The notes under the pieces are model-generated. The model did no database searches and had not been told where the DNA came from. It saw only the letters and a program-made list of their open reading frames with translations. Position numbers and translations under genes: made by a program. Positions 41,494-51,500 of a stretch of DNA of 64,000 nt are shown here, in pieces (position 1 is the first letter of the stretch; each line of letters opens with the position of its first letter). The DNA lies in the NCBI RefSeq assembly GCF_017939745.1, contig NZ_JAGKQQ010000001.1:7145299-7209298 (forward strand), written 5' to 3'. The DNA is from Gemmata palustris. GTDB lineage: Bacteria; Planctomycetota; Planctomycetia; Gemmatales; Gemmataceae.

Positions 41494-42180
41494 TCACTTC
41501 GCGGCGCTGACGTCCGCCTTCTGTGCGGCGTTCCACTGGTCGATGGTCCCGATCGGGAGCCAGTAGTTCGCCGCGACGACGTGGAACGGCCCCTTCGCTG
41601 CGAGCTGGCTCACCGCGTCGGTGATCTCGTACTCGTTCCGCGGCGACAGCGGGAGCGTGAGGTCGAACACCTCGCGCGGGAACATGTAGCCGCCGATGTT
41701 GGCCAACTGCGGCGGTACTAACCCCGTGGGCTTCTCCACGATCTTTTCGAGAGTGCCGTCGGGGTTGCGGAACGTGATTCCGTAGTGCTCCGGTTCGTTC
41801 ACGGAGTGCGTGAGAATACCCATCGGCACCGTCGCGAGGTTCGCGAGGTCCGCGCGGCCGATGAGGTCGTCGCCGTTCAGCACCATCACCCGGTCGGACG
41901 TGACGGCGCCCCGACAGCTCATGAGCGCGTCGCCGGTGCCGCGCGGCTCGGCCTGTCGGACGGTGGTCCAGTTCTTGACGTGCGTCTGTGTCGCGAGATA
42001 GCTTTCGATCTGTTCCGCGAGATAATTGACCACGACCACGAGGCGGTCAACGGGTGGAAGGGCGCCGATGATCCAGTCGAGGATCGGCCGCCCCTGCACG
42101 TCGAGAAGGGGTTTGGGGACGGTTTCAGTGTGCGGGCGTAACCGGGTGCCCTTACCGGCGGCGAGAATGATCGCATCCAC
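41494..42180 (-). CDS. Sugar-phosphate nucleotidyltransferase
   Basis: 228 residues of the NTP_transferase fold. The nucleotide-binding loop 'IILAAGKGTRLRPHTETVPK' is at the N-terminus, with 'KPLLDVQGRPILDW', 'LNGDDLI' (metal-binding Asp) and 'KIVEKPTG'. The family activates a sugar-1-phosphate with NTP (as in GlmU, RmlA, MurU or GDP-mannose pathways). There is no C-terminal beta-helix, so it is the short form. The sugar is unknown. It starts at GTG. Confidence 0.85.
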   Translation of the reverse strand: MDAIILAAGKGTRLRPHTETVPKPLLDVQGRPILDWIIGALPPVDRLVVVVNYLAEQIESYLATQTHVKNWTTVRQAEPRGTGDALMSCRGAVTSDRVMVLNGDDLIGRADLANLATVPMGILTHSVNEPEHYGITFRNPDGTLEKIVEKPTGLVPPQLANIGGYMFPREVFDLTLPLSPRNEYEITDAVSQLAAKGPFHVVAANYWLPIGTIDQWNAAQKADVSAAK

Positions 42181-42513
42181 GCTTGGAGACCGTTGAGATT
42201 GAGTGGGGCGCGACCGGTGCGCGCTTCACAATCAGTCTAGAAAGGGGAGCGGGAGAAACCGCGTGGTTCGGCGAAAACGAGTGAACCCGGGCAACGGGGG
42301 CCGTCGATATAACCGGCGTCGGGTGCGGTAGCGGCGGAGTCCAACACCCACCCGACCGCTGGTGGTTCGCGCACGGAAGCGGGCCATTAGTGCGTTCACC
42401 CTCCCGTGCCGCCGTCGGGTCGGGCGCTGGTACCACCGGCGTTCTTCCCGGCGGCGGCCGTGGGTGGCCGGTTCCCATTTTTCGACTTCAACAAGCCACG
42501 GACGGTTACGGTC
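42181..42513. other. Intergenic region between divergent genes
   Basis: About 330 bp of GC-rich sequence between the divergent nucleotidyltransferase and lipoprotein genes. I see no RNA gene, repeat or clear promoter box. Confidence 0.4.
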
Positions 42514-42714
42514 ATGCGCCGATACATCGCGTTGACGTCAGTTCTCGCCGCGCTGGTTGCCGCGCTCGGCTGCAGCCACGTCGGGGGCAAGTGCGACTGC
42601 GGGTACAACCCCAGCGACTACCAAATTACGGGGCCGACGAACCCGTACCCGTCGGCCCCGGCGCCGGCGGTGCCCGCGAAGCCGACCCCGCCGAAGGGCG
42701 GCGGGAACGAGTGA
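42514..42714 (+). CDS. Small lipoprotein
   Basis: I choose ATG 42514 because it begins a lipoprotein signal ('MRRYIALTSVLAALVAALGC', lipidated Cys20). The mature part is ~47 residues, Pro-rich, with a second Cys pair ('KCDCGYNP'). Function unknown. The longer frame upstream has no signal character. Confidence 0.65.
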   Translation: MRRYIALTSVLAALVAALGCSHVGGKCDCGYNPSDYQITGPTNPYPSAPAPAVPAKPTPPKGGGNE

Positions 42715-42793
42715 CAGAAGTTGAGTGGCCTGAGTGCGGGGCCGGAGATCGGGTCGGGTGAAACCGATTCGACCTCCGGTCCTTCTTCTGCGC

Positions 42794-45028
42794 TTACCGG
42801 CGCTTGGTTCGGCGCACGGGCTTGGGTGAGATAGGTGCGGACGGGGGTGGGGGCGGCGGTTCGTTGGCCTGCTCCAGGAACCGCGTTTGGCTCCGCAGTG
42901 CGATCTGCCCCTCGGGGGGCATCACACGGTGGTAGTGCCCGTCCGCTAGTAGCTCGCGCGCCTTTGCCGTGTCCGCGAGGGTCGTCCGAAGTATATCAAT
43001 GACCCGCTGTTTCAGGTCCGGCTGCTCGATCGGGAACACCACTTCCACGCGCCGACTCAGGTTGCGGTCCATCCAGTCCGCACTGCCGACGAACACTTCG
43101 GGCGTGCCGCCGTTCTCGAAGTAGAAAATGCGGCTGTGTTCGAGGAACCGGTCCACCACCGAGATGACGCGGATGTTCTCGCTCACTCCCGGGATGCCGG
43201 GGCGCAAGGAGCAGATCCCGCGGCACGCGATGTCGATCTTCACCCCGGCCTGACTCGCGCGGTACAGCGCCTTGACCACCGCCGGTTCCAGAATGCCGTT
43301 GACCTTCACCAGCAGGCGCGCCGGTTTGCCGGCCTTGAGGTTCGTGGCCTCGCGGTCGATCTTCTCGATCATCTGCGCTTGGAGGCGCGCCGGGGCGACG
43401 AGCAACTTCCGCATCGCCGGCAGTGTGGTGCTGGCGGTGAGGTGGTTGAAGAGGAGCGTCGCGTCTTCGGCCACTTCGGGGTTGCAGGTGAACAATCCGA
43501 GGTCCGTGTAAACGCGCGCGGTCTGCGGATTGTAGTTCCCGCTGCCCAGGTGGACGTACCGGCGGATGGCGTGGTCCTCGTCGCGCCGCACCACGAGCGA
43601 CACCTTGCAGTGCGTCTTCAGCCCGACGAACCCGAAGACGACGTGAACCCCGGCCTTTTCTAGTTCCCGCGCCCAGAGGATGTTCCGCTCCTCGTCCATG
43701 CGGGCCTTCAGTTCCACAACGGCCGTGACCTGTTTGCCGCGGTCGGCGGCGCGCTGGAGCGCCCGGACGATCGGCGAATCGCTGCTCGTGCGGTAGAGCG
43801 TCTGCTTGATCGCGAGGACGCGGTCGTCGGAGGCCGCGGCCTCGATGAACTCGACCACCGGGGCGAAGGACTCGTAGGGGTGGAACACGAGCACGTCGCG
43901 CCCGCGGATGACCGACCACGGGTTGCTCGCCTGCGCGAACGCGGCCACGAGTGCCGGTGTAAATGGCGGGTCGCGCAGGTCCGCGAATCCGGGCACGGCG
44001 AGGAGCTGGAACAGGCCCGTCAGGTCGAGCGGCCCCGGGGCCGGGTACACGTCGGCCGCGTTCAGGTTCAGCCCGTCGGTGAGGAACAGGTGCATGTCCG
44101 CCGGCGCGTCGGTGTCGATCTCCAGGCGCACCGGGTGCCCCCGGCGCCGCGCGCGGACGTGTGCCTCGATCTCTTCGAGCAGGTCGTCCACTTCGTCGTC
44201 GAGCTCGTACTCGCTGTCCCGCGTGACCCGGAACGCGACCGCCGGACCGATCTCGAGGCCCGGGAACAGCTCCTTCAAGTGCAGGCGGATCGCGTCTTCG
44301 AGCGGCAAAAATGCGTGCTGGGTCGGTGGGAGGGGGGCGGGGCGCGAGGCGAAGGGGATCACACCCGAGGTCTCGCCGTTCGTGCCCGACTTCGCTTTCT
44401 CACGGTCCTCGCCCGGTGCGGGGGCCTCGCTCCGGGCCGCGGGTAGGGGCAGGAACCGCGGGAGCACACTGGGCACCTGAACGACCGCGTAGACGGGGTC
44501 GGCGTCGTTGGGCCGGTGCAGGAGGACGGCGAGGTTGAGCGACTTGTTCTGGAGGTGCGGGAACGGGTGCGCCGGGTCGGTCGAGAGCGGCGTGAGCACG
44601 GGGAAAATTTCCCGCGTGAACAGGTCGCGCACGTGCGCGCGGTCCGCGTCGCAGAGCTGCTCGGCGGTGCGGAGCCCGATCCCCCGCGCGGCCAGCGCCG
44701 GGAGCACCTCCTCGCGCAGCACCCGGTACTGTTCGCCCACGAGCTCGCGCGTGGTCGCCCGCACCTGCTCCAGTTGTGCCCGCGGCGGCACTTGATCGGC
44801 CCCGGACCCGATCGGAATGTTCGCGTGGACCTTCTGCTGAATCCCGCCCACCCGGACCATGAAGAACTCGTCCAGGTTGGAACTGAAGATCGCGAGGAAC
44901 TTCAGCCGCTCCAACATGGGCACGGTCGGGTCTTGGGCCTCTTCCAAAACGCGCCGGTTGAACGCCAACCAGCTCAGGTCGCGGTTGGTGTACAGGACGG
45001 GGTCGTCGAGGTTCGCGGGCGGTTGCAC
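42794..45028 (-). CDS. ppk1: Polyphosphate kinase 1
   Basis: I place the start at GTG 45028 (GGAG 6 bp upstream), which begins at the family's usual point shortly before 'YTNRDLSWLAFNRRVLEEAQ'. The frame can be read further up to 45136. About 744 residues carry the N and head domains and the two phospholipase-D-like C domains with the phospho-histidine in 'RRYVHLGSGNYNPQTAR' and the second His in 'VVDRFLEHSRIFYF'. The enzyme makes polyphosphate from ATP. The C-terminus is Pro/Arg-rich. Confidence 0.93.
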   Translation of the reverse strand: MQPPANLDDPVLYTNRDLSWLAFNRRVLEEAQDPTVPMLERLKFLAIFSSNLDEFFMVRVGGIQQKVHANIPIGSGADQVPPRAQLEQVRATTRELVGEQYRVLREEVLPALAARGIGLRTAEQLCDADRAHVRDLFTREIFPVLTPLSTDPAHPFPHLQNKSLNLAVLLHRPNDADPVYAVVQVPSVLPRFLPLPAARSEAPAPGEDREKAKSGTNGETSGVIPFASRPAPLPPTQHAFLPLEDAIRLHLKELFPGLEIGPAVAFRVTRDSEYELDDEVDDLLEEIEAHVRARRRGHPVRLEIDTDAPADMHLFLTDGLNLNAADVYPAPGPLDLTGLFQLLAVPGFADLRDPPFTPALVAAFAQASNPWSVIRGRDVLVFHPYESFAPVVEFIEAAASDDRVLAIKQTLYRTSSDSPIVRALQRAADRGKQVTAVVELKARMDEERNILWARELEKAGVHVVFGFVGLKTHCKVSLVVRRDEDHAIRRYVHLGSGNYNPQTARVYTDLGLFTCNPEVAEDATLLFNHLTASTTLPAMRKLLVAPARLQAQMIEKIDREATNLKAGKPARLLVKVNGILEPAVVKALYRASQAGVKIDIACRGICSLRPGIPGVSENIRVISVVDRFLEHSRIFYFENGGTPEVFVGSADWMDRNLSRRVEVVFPIEQPDLKQRVIDILRTTLADTAKARELLADGHYHRVMPPEGQIALRSQTRFLEQANEPPPPPPSAPISPKPVRRTKRR

Positions 45029-45130
45029 GGCGCTCTCCAGACTGCGAGCCGATCCACAATTAACGAACCAGTATACGCATTTTCTGCAAACGCGGGACAG
45101 GGCAACTGCCGCAGCCACGAAACGAGAAAA

Positions 45131-45168
45131 CCCCACCGTATTTTGGCTTGCGCCTCGGTACGGTGGGG
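45131..45168 (-). terminator. Terminator after the ABC transporter operon
   Basis: CCCCACCGTA and TACGGTGGGG form a perfect 10-bp stem with an 18-base loop, followed on the minus strand by TTTTC. It lies between the permease stop (45278) and ppk1. Confidence 0.8.
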
Positions 45169-45277
45169 CCGGAACAGAGAAGAGGCAGAACTTCTGGGTA
45201 TACTGAGCGGGCGCGCAAAAGTTGTCAACGCCAACTGAGAGGATTTTTCCCGTACACCCGCCGCCCTCGTTCGTAAC

Positions 45278-46252
45278 TCATAGCGGGGCCGGGAGATCGC
45301 GGCGGGTAAATACCCGCAGCGCGATCGCGTACCCGGCCGCGCCGACCGCGAACAGTACCCCGACCGCCGGCACGGAGAAGCTGCTCCCGAGGTTCCACGT
45401 CTTGTTGAGGTCGATGGTCCAGGCGTCCGCGATCATCGCGCGCTGCGGTTGGTAGTAGTAGAAGAACGTGAACGGGCGCAGGAACCCGGCCGGTTCCCAC
45501 AATTGGCCGATCGTGTTCCCCACGAACATCACCACCAGCACCAGTACCGCGAGGCCCACCACCTTCCACCGGCTCCGGCCGAACGCGGACATCGCGAGCG
45601 TCATCCCGCTGATCGCGAACATCAGCGCGAGCGTGTTGACCAACCCCGGGATCTCGCCCATTCCGCTGACCTCCAGCGGGGTCGTGTCGCGTGGGAAGTT
45701 CTTCAACTGCGGGATCTCGTCCAGTGCGGCGTAGTTCGGTACGAACGGCCCGGCCGTCGCGAGGCCGAACTGCGTCCCGGCGAAGAACGCCAGACACAGC
45801 GCGGGCAGCACGACGCAATCGACGATGAAGTGTGCGAGCAGCAACCGGTTCCGCGGAACGGGCTGCGACATGAGCAGCTCCATCGTGCCGCGATCGAGTT
45901 CGCCGGCCACCGCGCCGGCCCCGCGCCCCACGCACCACACCACGCACAGGACGAGTAGCACCGGGTGCAACATACCAATAGAGAGGAACTCCGTCGGGCG
46001 CTCGAAGTTGATCTCGCCCCACCCGAGGGCGGCCTGGGACACCTTGGTCGGCCCGCGCATCATCAGATTCTCGAACCGCTTCGGGTCGCCCATTGCGACC
46101 GTAGAAACGATCTTGAACATCGGCGCGATCTCGGTCGTCACGCGCTGCGTGATCTTCACCCAGAGAGTCGCGAACGCGAACAAAATGATGGATACGGCGA
46201 TGAACGCGGGGCGCACGTCGCGGAGCAGCTTGCGAACGAGAATGAAGGTCAT
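45278..46252 (-). CDS. ABC transporter permease (ABC-2 type)
   Basis: I choose ATG 46252 ('MTFILVRKLLRDVRPAFI'), with GGAGG upstream, over the long upstream extension. The ~324-residue protein has six likely membrane helices, with a large loop after the first, and 'GELDRGTMELLMSQPVPRNR', the cytoplasmic motif typical of ABC-2 permeases. It should pair with the ATPase encoded just upstream to form an exporter. The substrate is unknown. Confidence 0.85.
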   Translation of the reverse strand: MTFILVRKLLRDVRPAFIAVSIILFAFATLWVKITQRVTTEIAPMFKIVSTVAMGDPKRFENLMMRGPTKVSQAALGWGEINFERPTEFLSIGMLHPVLLVLCVVWCVGRGAGAVAGELDRGTMELLMSQPVPRNRLLLAHFIVDCVVLPALCLAFFAGTQFGLATAGPFVPNYAALDEIPQLKNFPRDTTPLEVSGMGEIPGLVNTLALMFAISGMTLAMSAFGRSRWKVVGLAVLVLVVMFVGNTIGQLWEPAGFLRPFTFFYYYQPQRAMIADAWTIDLNKTWNLGSSFSVPAVGVLFAVGAAGYAIALRVFTRRDLPAPL

Positions 46253-46262
46253 GTGCGCCTCC

Positions 46263-46332
46263 GGCGAACGGCTGGTGAGAGTGACACGTGCTCTGCGAGT
46301 TCCGACCAGCCGGCTCGCACCGGCCGTTCGCC
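46263..46332. repeat. REP-like palindrome between the ABC genes
   Basis: Ends GGCGAACG / CGTTCGCC frame a partly paired structure. The right half nearly equals that of the palindrome at 36928-36988. Lying between the ATPase and permease genes, it could adjust their relative expression. Confidence 0.65.
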
Positions 46333-46335
46333 CGG

Positions 46336-47214
46336 TTAGCCGTGGAATTTCTTGTAGATCGGCGTCAGGCCCTGCGGTTCGATCACCAGATCCGCGAGCG
46401 GTTGTTTCGCGAGCCAATCGAGAAGCGCCGGGAGCGGGCCGCGGAACGTCAACTGGAGGCGCCCGTCACGGCTGATCGCGTCCGCACTGAGGGGCGAGCC
46501 GTCGGGTCCGGTCGCGGGTCGTGTGCCGGTTAGCTGCGCGCTCACGCTCCGGCCCTCGCGCAACGAACTCATTTCCTGCGTGTGAACCAACTCGCCCCGG
46601 CGCAGGATCGCGACGCGGTCGCACACCGCTTCGACCTCCTGGAGCACGTGCGACGAGAACAGAACCGCCTGGCCGCGGTCGCGGGCCGCTTTGAGTTGGT
46701 CGAGCAACTCGTCGCGCATCGTGGGGTCGAGTGTGTTCGTCGGCTCGTCGAGGATGATGAGCGGCACCTTCGGCACCAGCACCGCGAGCAGCGCCACCTT
46801 CCGCTTCATGCCGCTGGACATCTGCGTGAGCGGGCGGTCGACGTCGATGTCCAGTTTCTTCGCGAGGTCATCGACTTCCGTGCCCGGTGTACCGCCGCGG
46901 AGCTGCGCGAGGAACGTGACGAGTCGGCGGCCGGTCATGGTGTCGTAGAGGCGCAACTCGCCGGGTAAATACGCGACCCGTTTGCGCGCCTCGACGCTAT
47001 CGGCCCAGCAATCGAACCCGCCGATACGCGCGCGGCCGGCCGTCGGGCGGAGGAAGCCGAGCACGAGCCGCAGCGCGGTGGACTTGCCCGACCCGTTGGG
47101 GCCGAGGAGCCCGACTACCTCGCCCGGGGCGACGGAGAGGGTGAGGGCGCTCAGCGCGCGGAACGGGCCGTAATCTTTTGTTAAGTTCTCGGTCGCCAGT
47201 ATCGGCTCGGTCAT
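46336..47214 (-). CDS. ABC transporter ATP-binding protein
   Basis: I choose ATG 47214 ('MTEPILATENLTKDYGPFRA'). The ~292-residue protein has Walker A 'GLLGPNGSGKST', an ABC signature ('LTQMSSGMKRKVALL', slightly off LSGGQ), Walker B 'PLIILDEPTNTLDP' and the H-loop 'VLFSSHVLQEVE'. It is the CcmA/NatA-like class serving ABC-2 exporters. The permease gene follows 83 bp downstream in the same direction. Confidence 0.92.
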   Translation of the reverse strand: MTEPILATENLTKDYGPFRALSALTLSVAPGEVVGLLGPNGSGKSTALRLVLGFLRPTAGRARIGGFDCWADSVEARKRVAYLPGELRLYDTMTGRRLVTFLAQLRGGTPGTEVDDLAKKLDIDVDRPLTQMSSGMKRKVALLAVLVPKVPLIILDEPTNTLDPTMRDELLDQLKAARDRGQAVLFSSHVLQEVEAVCDRVAILRRGELVHTQEMSSLREGRSVSAQLTGTRPATGPDGSPLSADAISRDGRLQLTFRGPLPALLDWLAKQPLADLVIEPQGLTPIYKKFHG

Positions 47215-47269
47215 GCGCTTCCCGGGTTCGCACAGCGGACAGGTGCATTGTCGGGCGCGGGGGGACAAA

Positions 47270-47350
47270 AGCGAGCCGGGCGCACCAGAGCCCGGAGGTT
47301 TTGCGCTTCGAGAGCGCTACGCCTCCGGGCTCTGGTGCGCCCGGCTCGCT
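47270..47350. repeat. Perfect 29-bp-arm palindrome at the end of the secretion locus
   Basis: Arms 47270-47298 and 47322-47350 are exact inverted copies (core GCCGGGCGCACCAGAGCCCG). The 23-base loop contains GCGCTTCGAGAGCGC. It lies between the stop of the minus-strand lipoprotein gene and the start of the ABC ATPase gene, and can act as terminator for the secretion locus. Confidence 0.85.
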
Positions 47351-47363
47351 ACGAACCATCAGG

Positions 47364-48536
47364 CTACTGTCGTGTGGGCAGCGTGATGGTCAGTGGAGAC
47401 AGTCCTTCCGGCAACGGCATCGGGTTCACGGGAGCTGTTCCGGGCAGCGCGTTCGGACCCGCACCTCCCGACGGAACCGTGCCCGGCTGGATCGGCATCA
47501 TGGCACCGTTCGGCTGGAACGGCATCATGGGTGCAGACCCGTTCGGCTGGAACGGCACCATCGCGGCGCCGCCCGACGGAAGCGGCATCATGGGCGCAGA
47601 CCCGTTCGGCTGGATCGGCAGCATGGCCGGGCCGGGTAGTTGTGCCGGCCCGCCGATCGGGATCGGGGCGCCGGTCGCGCCGGAATTCGGTACCACCCCA
47701 CTCGTCGTCACCCCGCCCAGCCCCGGCAGGGAACCGGTACCACCCGGTTGACGGTTCCCTGCGGGAACAATCGGCGTCGACACGTTCGATTTTTCGGCCC
47801 ACATGCTGGCACCTTGTGGCCCGCTCGCGTCGAGCGTGATGCTGTTCGGCGAGGCGAACAGCGTGTGCCCCGTCGTGTCCGGGTCGTACCGGGCGGAGAT
47901 CCGCACCCGCGTGACGTCCGGCGTGTACGTCGGCCACGGGAGGAACAGCACGTAGCTCTTCCCGAACGTTTCGTCGCGCGTCTGCAGGTTCCGCAAGATC
48001 TCCTTGCTGAACTGCCACCGCTCCGGTTTGGCCGCCGGTTGCCCCGCGGGTCGCGGGGTCTCGTCGATCAGGTCCACCGTGAGCGTGCCGTCGGCCTGTG
48101 CGAACTCCAGCTTCGTTCCGCCGAAGAGGAACATCTGGCCCACGATGCCCGGGCTCATGCGCCCGCTGCGCACCGGATCGGGCAGTGAGGCGATACGGGG
48201 CTGCCAGCCGACCGCCATCTCGGTCGCGACCACCTTGCGTTCGGTCCGCCCGGTCAGTTTCGCGAGCGACGAACCGGTTCCGGTAGCCGCCTGCGGGGTG
48301 ACCACGGGCGTCAACGACACTGCGGAAGCCGGCACTACCGGCCCGCCCGGTGTCGCGGCGGACACCGGGCGGGTGGTTTCTTGCGGGGGCGGTAGCACGC
48401 CCGGCTGCGTCACGTCGGGCTTCTTCGCCTCGCTCTTCACGTCGGCCTTCGTGCCCGTGCTCGTACATCCACCAGCGAGGGCCAGCATACCGGCCGCCAA
48501 CGCGATCAACGGAAGATGTTGTTTCCGGTGTTCCAT
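47364..48536 (-). CDS. Lipoprotein of the secretion locus
   Basis: The 390-residue protein has a lipobox ('LALAGGC', Cys24). A Pro-rich linker is followed by a conserved-looking middle (~105-260, 'GQMFLFGGTKLEFAQADGTL', 'VRISARYDPD') and a Pro/Gly/Met repeat tail ('GSAPMMPLP', 'GSAPMMPFQ'). Its start overlaps the end of the secretin gene by 31 bp, so it is probably co-made with it. Role unknown; a secretin-associated or pilotin-like function is conceivable but not shown. Confidence 0.7.
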   Translation of the reverse strand: MEHRKQHLPLIALAAGMLALAGGCTSTGTKADVKSEAKKPDVTQPGVLPPPQETTRPVSAATPGGPVVPASAVSLTPVVTPQAATGTGSSLAKLTGRTERKVVATEMAVGWQPRIASLPDPVRSGRMSPGIVGQMFLFGGTKLEFAQADGTLTVDLIDETPRPAGQPAAKPERWQFSKEILRNLQTRDETFGKSYVLFLPWPTYTPDVTRVRISARYDPDTTGHTLFASPNSITLDASGPQGASMWAEKSNVSTPIVPAGNRQPGGTGSLPGLGGVTTSGVVPNSGATGAPIPIGGPAQLPGPAMLPIQPNGSAPMMPLPSGGAAMVPFQPNGSAPMMPFQPNGAMMPIQPGTVPSGGAGPNALPGTAPVNPMPLPEGLSPLTITLPTRQ

Positions 48537-51500
48537 TGCGTACCCTCCGTGGTTTTGGGAATCGGTTTCTTGTCGGCCGGTGGGGTATCCTTACCCGCTG
48601 CCGGTTGTGGTTGAACGGGGGCCGCCGGGCCGGGATTGGGGCTGCCGCCGACCATGTTGAACCCGCGCCCCGCGGTGCTCGGAGCCGCGGGCACTCCCGG
48701 TAGCGGTTGAACCGCGGCCGGGGTGCCGGGGGCGGGCTGCATGACGTAGCCCACCGGAGCGGCCGGCTGCGTGTACCCCGGGGCCGTTGGTGCGGGCGGC
48801 ACGAAGCCCGATTGTGTGGAACTCGTGGGCGCGAAGGCTGGTTGCGTCGCGCTGACCGGCATCACGCCCGCAGCGGGCTGATTCGGCCACAGTTGCGGGG
48901 CCGCTCCGGTCGCCCCCGGCAGGGGAGGGAGCGTCACCGCGCCCGGGACGGGTTGGCTACCGACCGGTTGGCCCGGCATCGGGACCATCGGTTGAACCGG
49001 CTGGGTCGGCATCATCGGCAGGATGGTCGCACCACTCGGCGGCATCACGTTGTTCGACTGAGCCGCCCCCGGCTGCGCGCTCGGTGGGATGTACGCCGGT
49101 TGCGGCGTGCCCGGTTGCAACATGCCCTGCGCGGCGCCCGGCTGGTAGGCCGGTACACCGTCGAGCGGAATCGGGTTGAACGTGCCAATGTAACTGGGGC
49201 CGGGTACGGGAGCTTGTCCCCCCAACTGCGGTGCGCCCACCGGTACCGGGCGGGCGCCCTGGGACGCCGGTCCCATGACTTCCATCCCGTGCCCGTGCAT
49301 CGCGCCCACTTCGGGCAGGCACCACTTCAGTTTGGCCGATTCTTCCGCCAGGATGCGGGCCTGGTCGTACTCGCTGCGGACGATGTGCGGCGTCATGATC
49401 ACCAGGATCTCGCGCCGCTGGATCGTGTGCTGGCGGTACCGGAACAGCGCCCCGACGTAAGGAATGTCCTTCATGTACGGGATGCCGGTCTCGGTCCGGT
49501 TCTCCAGTTTGCTAATCAACCCGCCGAGGACGATCGTTTCCCCGTCCGAGGCGAGCACGGTGGTCTGCACCGTCTGCTGGTTGAAGACCGCGGCCTGGAT
49601 ACCGCCCACGCTGACGGCGCCCGGCTGCACGCTGGACACGGTCGGCTCGACCCGCATGAGTACCTTGCCGTCCGGGTTCACGCGGGGCGTGACCTGGAGC
49701 GTGATACCGATGTCGATGTAGTTGATGCCCTGTTGGGCCAAACCGTTGGTGATGGTGGACCCGGTCGCGACCGGGAACTTCTGGCCGACGTTCATGTACC
49801 CGGTCTGGTTGTCCGCCACCTGCACCTGCGGGCGGCTGAGCACGTCCACCCGGCCCTGGGCCTTGAGCGCCCGGACCAGCAGGCTGAACGTGTCGCTGGA
49901 CGCGGAGAACACGAACCCGCCGACGCCCTGCGTGGGCGACGTCCGGCCGACGCCCAGGTTGCCCAGCCCCTGGAACCCGACCGTGCTCTCGCTGACCGTC
50001 ACGTTCGGCAGCGCAGAGGTGTTGTTGAAATTCAACCCCGTACCGCGGTTGAACAGCACCGGGGTCTGGAGCCCCAGTTCCACGCCGGCCTCTTCCGTGT
50101 TGTTCAACTGCACTTCGGCGATCGTCACCTGGATCACCACCTGCGGCGGTTGCGAATCGATCTTGTCGATGATCCGCTTGATTTCGGCGAAGTATTGCGG
50201 GGTCGCGCTGATGAGCACCGTGTTACTCACCGGCTCGGCGATCACCACCACGTTGCGCTGGAGCTGCTGGTAGGCGCTCGTGAAGTTCGTCGTGTAGACC
50301 TGGAGCGAATTCGTGAAGAACGTTTGCACGGCGGTGGCCACGTCCGCGGCGGCGGCGTTCCGCAGCTTCACCACCTCGTTGGACCGGGACTGGGTCTCGG
50401 CCCCTTCCAACCGCGCGACGATGGCGCGAATGGTGTCGAGGTCGTTGAGCGAGCCGGCCACGATGAGGCTGTTGGTACGATCGTCGACGGACAACCGCAG
50501 GTCGATCAGTGAGGCCCCGTCGGACGGGTTCCCCTGAAGGATGAGCAGCGGGCGCGATTGGGTCGTCCCGCCGAGCCCCCCCTGCTGGCCGATGCCGGTA
50601 GTGGCCTGCCGCCCCTGGCCGGTGAACAGTTGCGCGATCAGGTTCGCCGTGAGGGTCGCGTCCGCGCCCTTCGAGAGCTGGAACACGTTCACGTAGGACC
50701 GGGCCGCCGCGACCGTGTCGAGGTTCTCGACCAACTGCTCGATCATCTTCATCGTCTCGGCCGGGGCCGCGACGATCAGCGCGTTGATCCGCGCGTTCGA
50801 GACGATGTGGACGTCCGAAAGGAACCCGGTCTCGTAGGTCTTCCCGTCCTTCGCGGAGTAGAACCGGATCGCGGTCGTTTTGGTGTGGATGCCGCCCGCG
50901 CTACCGGTCCCGATGGTCGGGACGAGGGCGTTGATCTGCGCGACCTGCAGGGCCCCGTTGAGCCCGCCCTGCTGCCCGCCGATTTGCCCCTGCTGGCCCT
51001 GCTGACCGAGCTGTTGTCCACCGATCTGGCCGCCCTGTTGCCCGCCGATCTGTCCCCCGAGGCCGGTCAGTTGCCCGCCCCCGAAGATCGCCTGCCCGCC
51101 GGCCGTTTGTGCGAGCGGGCTGGTGAACGTCTGCTGCGGGCGGGGGTCGAGGACGTTCGCGGTGAGCGCCTGGCTCAGCACCTGGCCGAGTTCGTCGGAC
51201 AGCGCGTTCTTGAGGCGGAACACGCGCATGTCGTTGACGGCTTTCGACACGGACGTGTCCATCAACCGGAGCAGTTCCTCGGCGTCCTTCAGGTCGCCGT
51301 TGCTGCCCTGGACGTACACGGTGTTGCTGAGGATGTCGAACGTGACGCGGAACTGGTTCCGCTGCAGCGACTCGCCCGGGTAGCGCGAGTTCCAGAAGTT
51401 CTGGAGCTGAGTCGCGACGATTTGCGCGGACGCGTTCTTCAGTTGGAACGCCTTGAACGGGGCGCCGGTCGGCTGATCGAGCCGCTTCAGCTCCTTCTTC

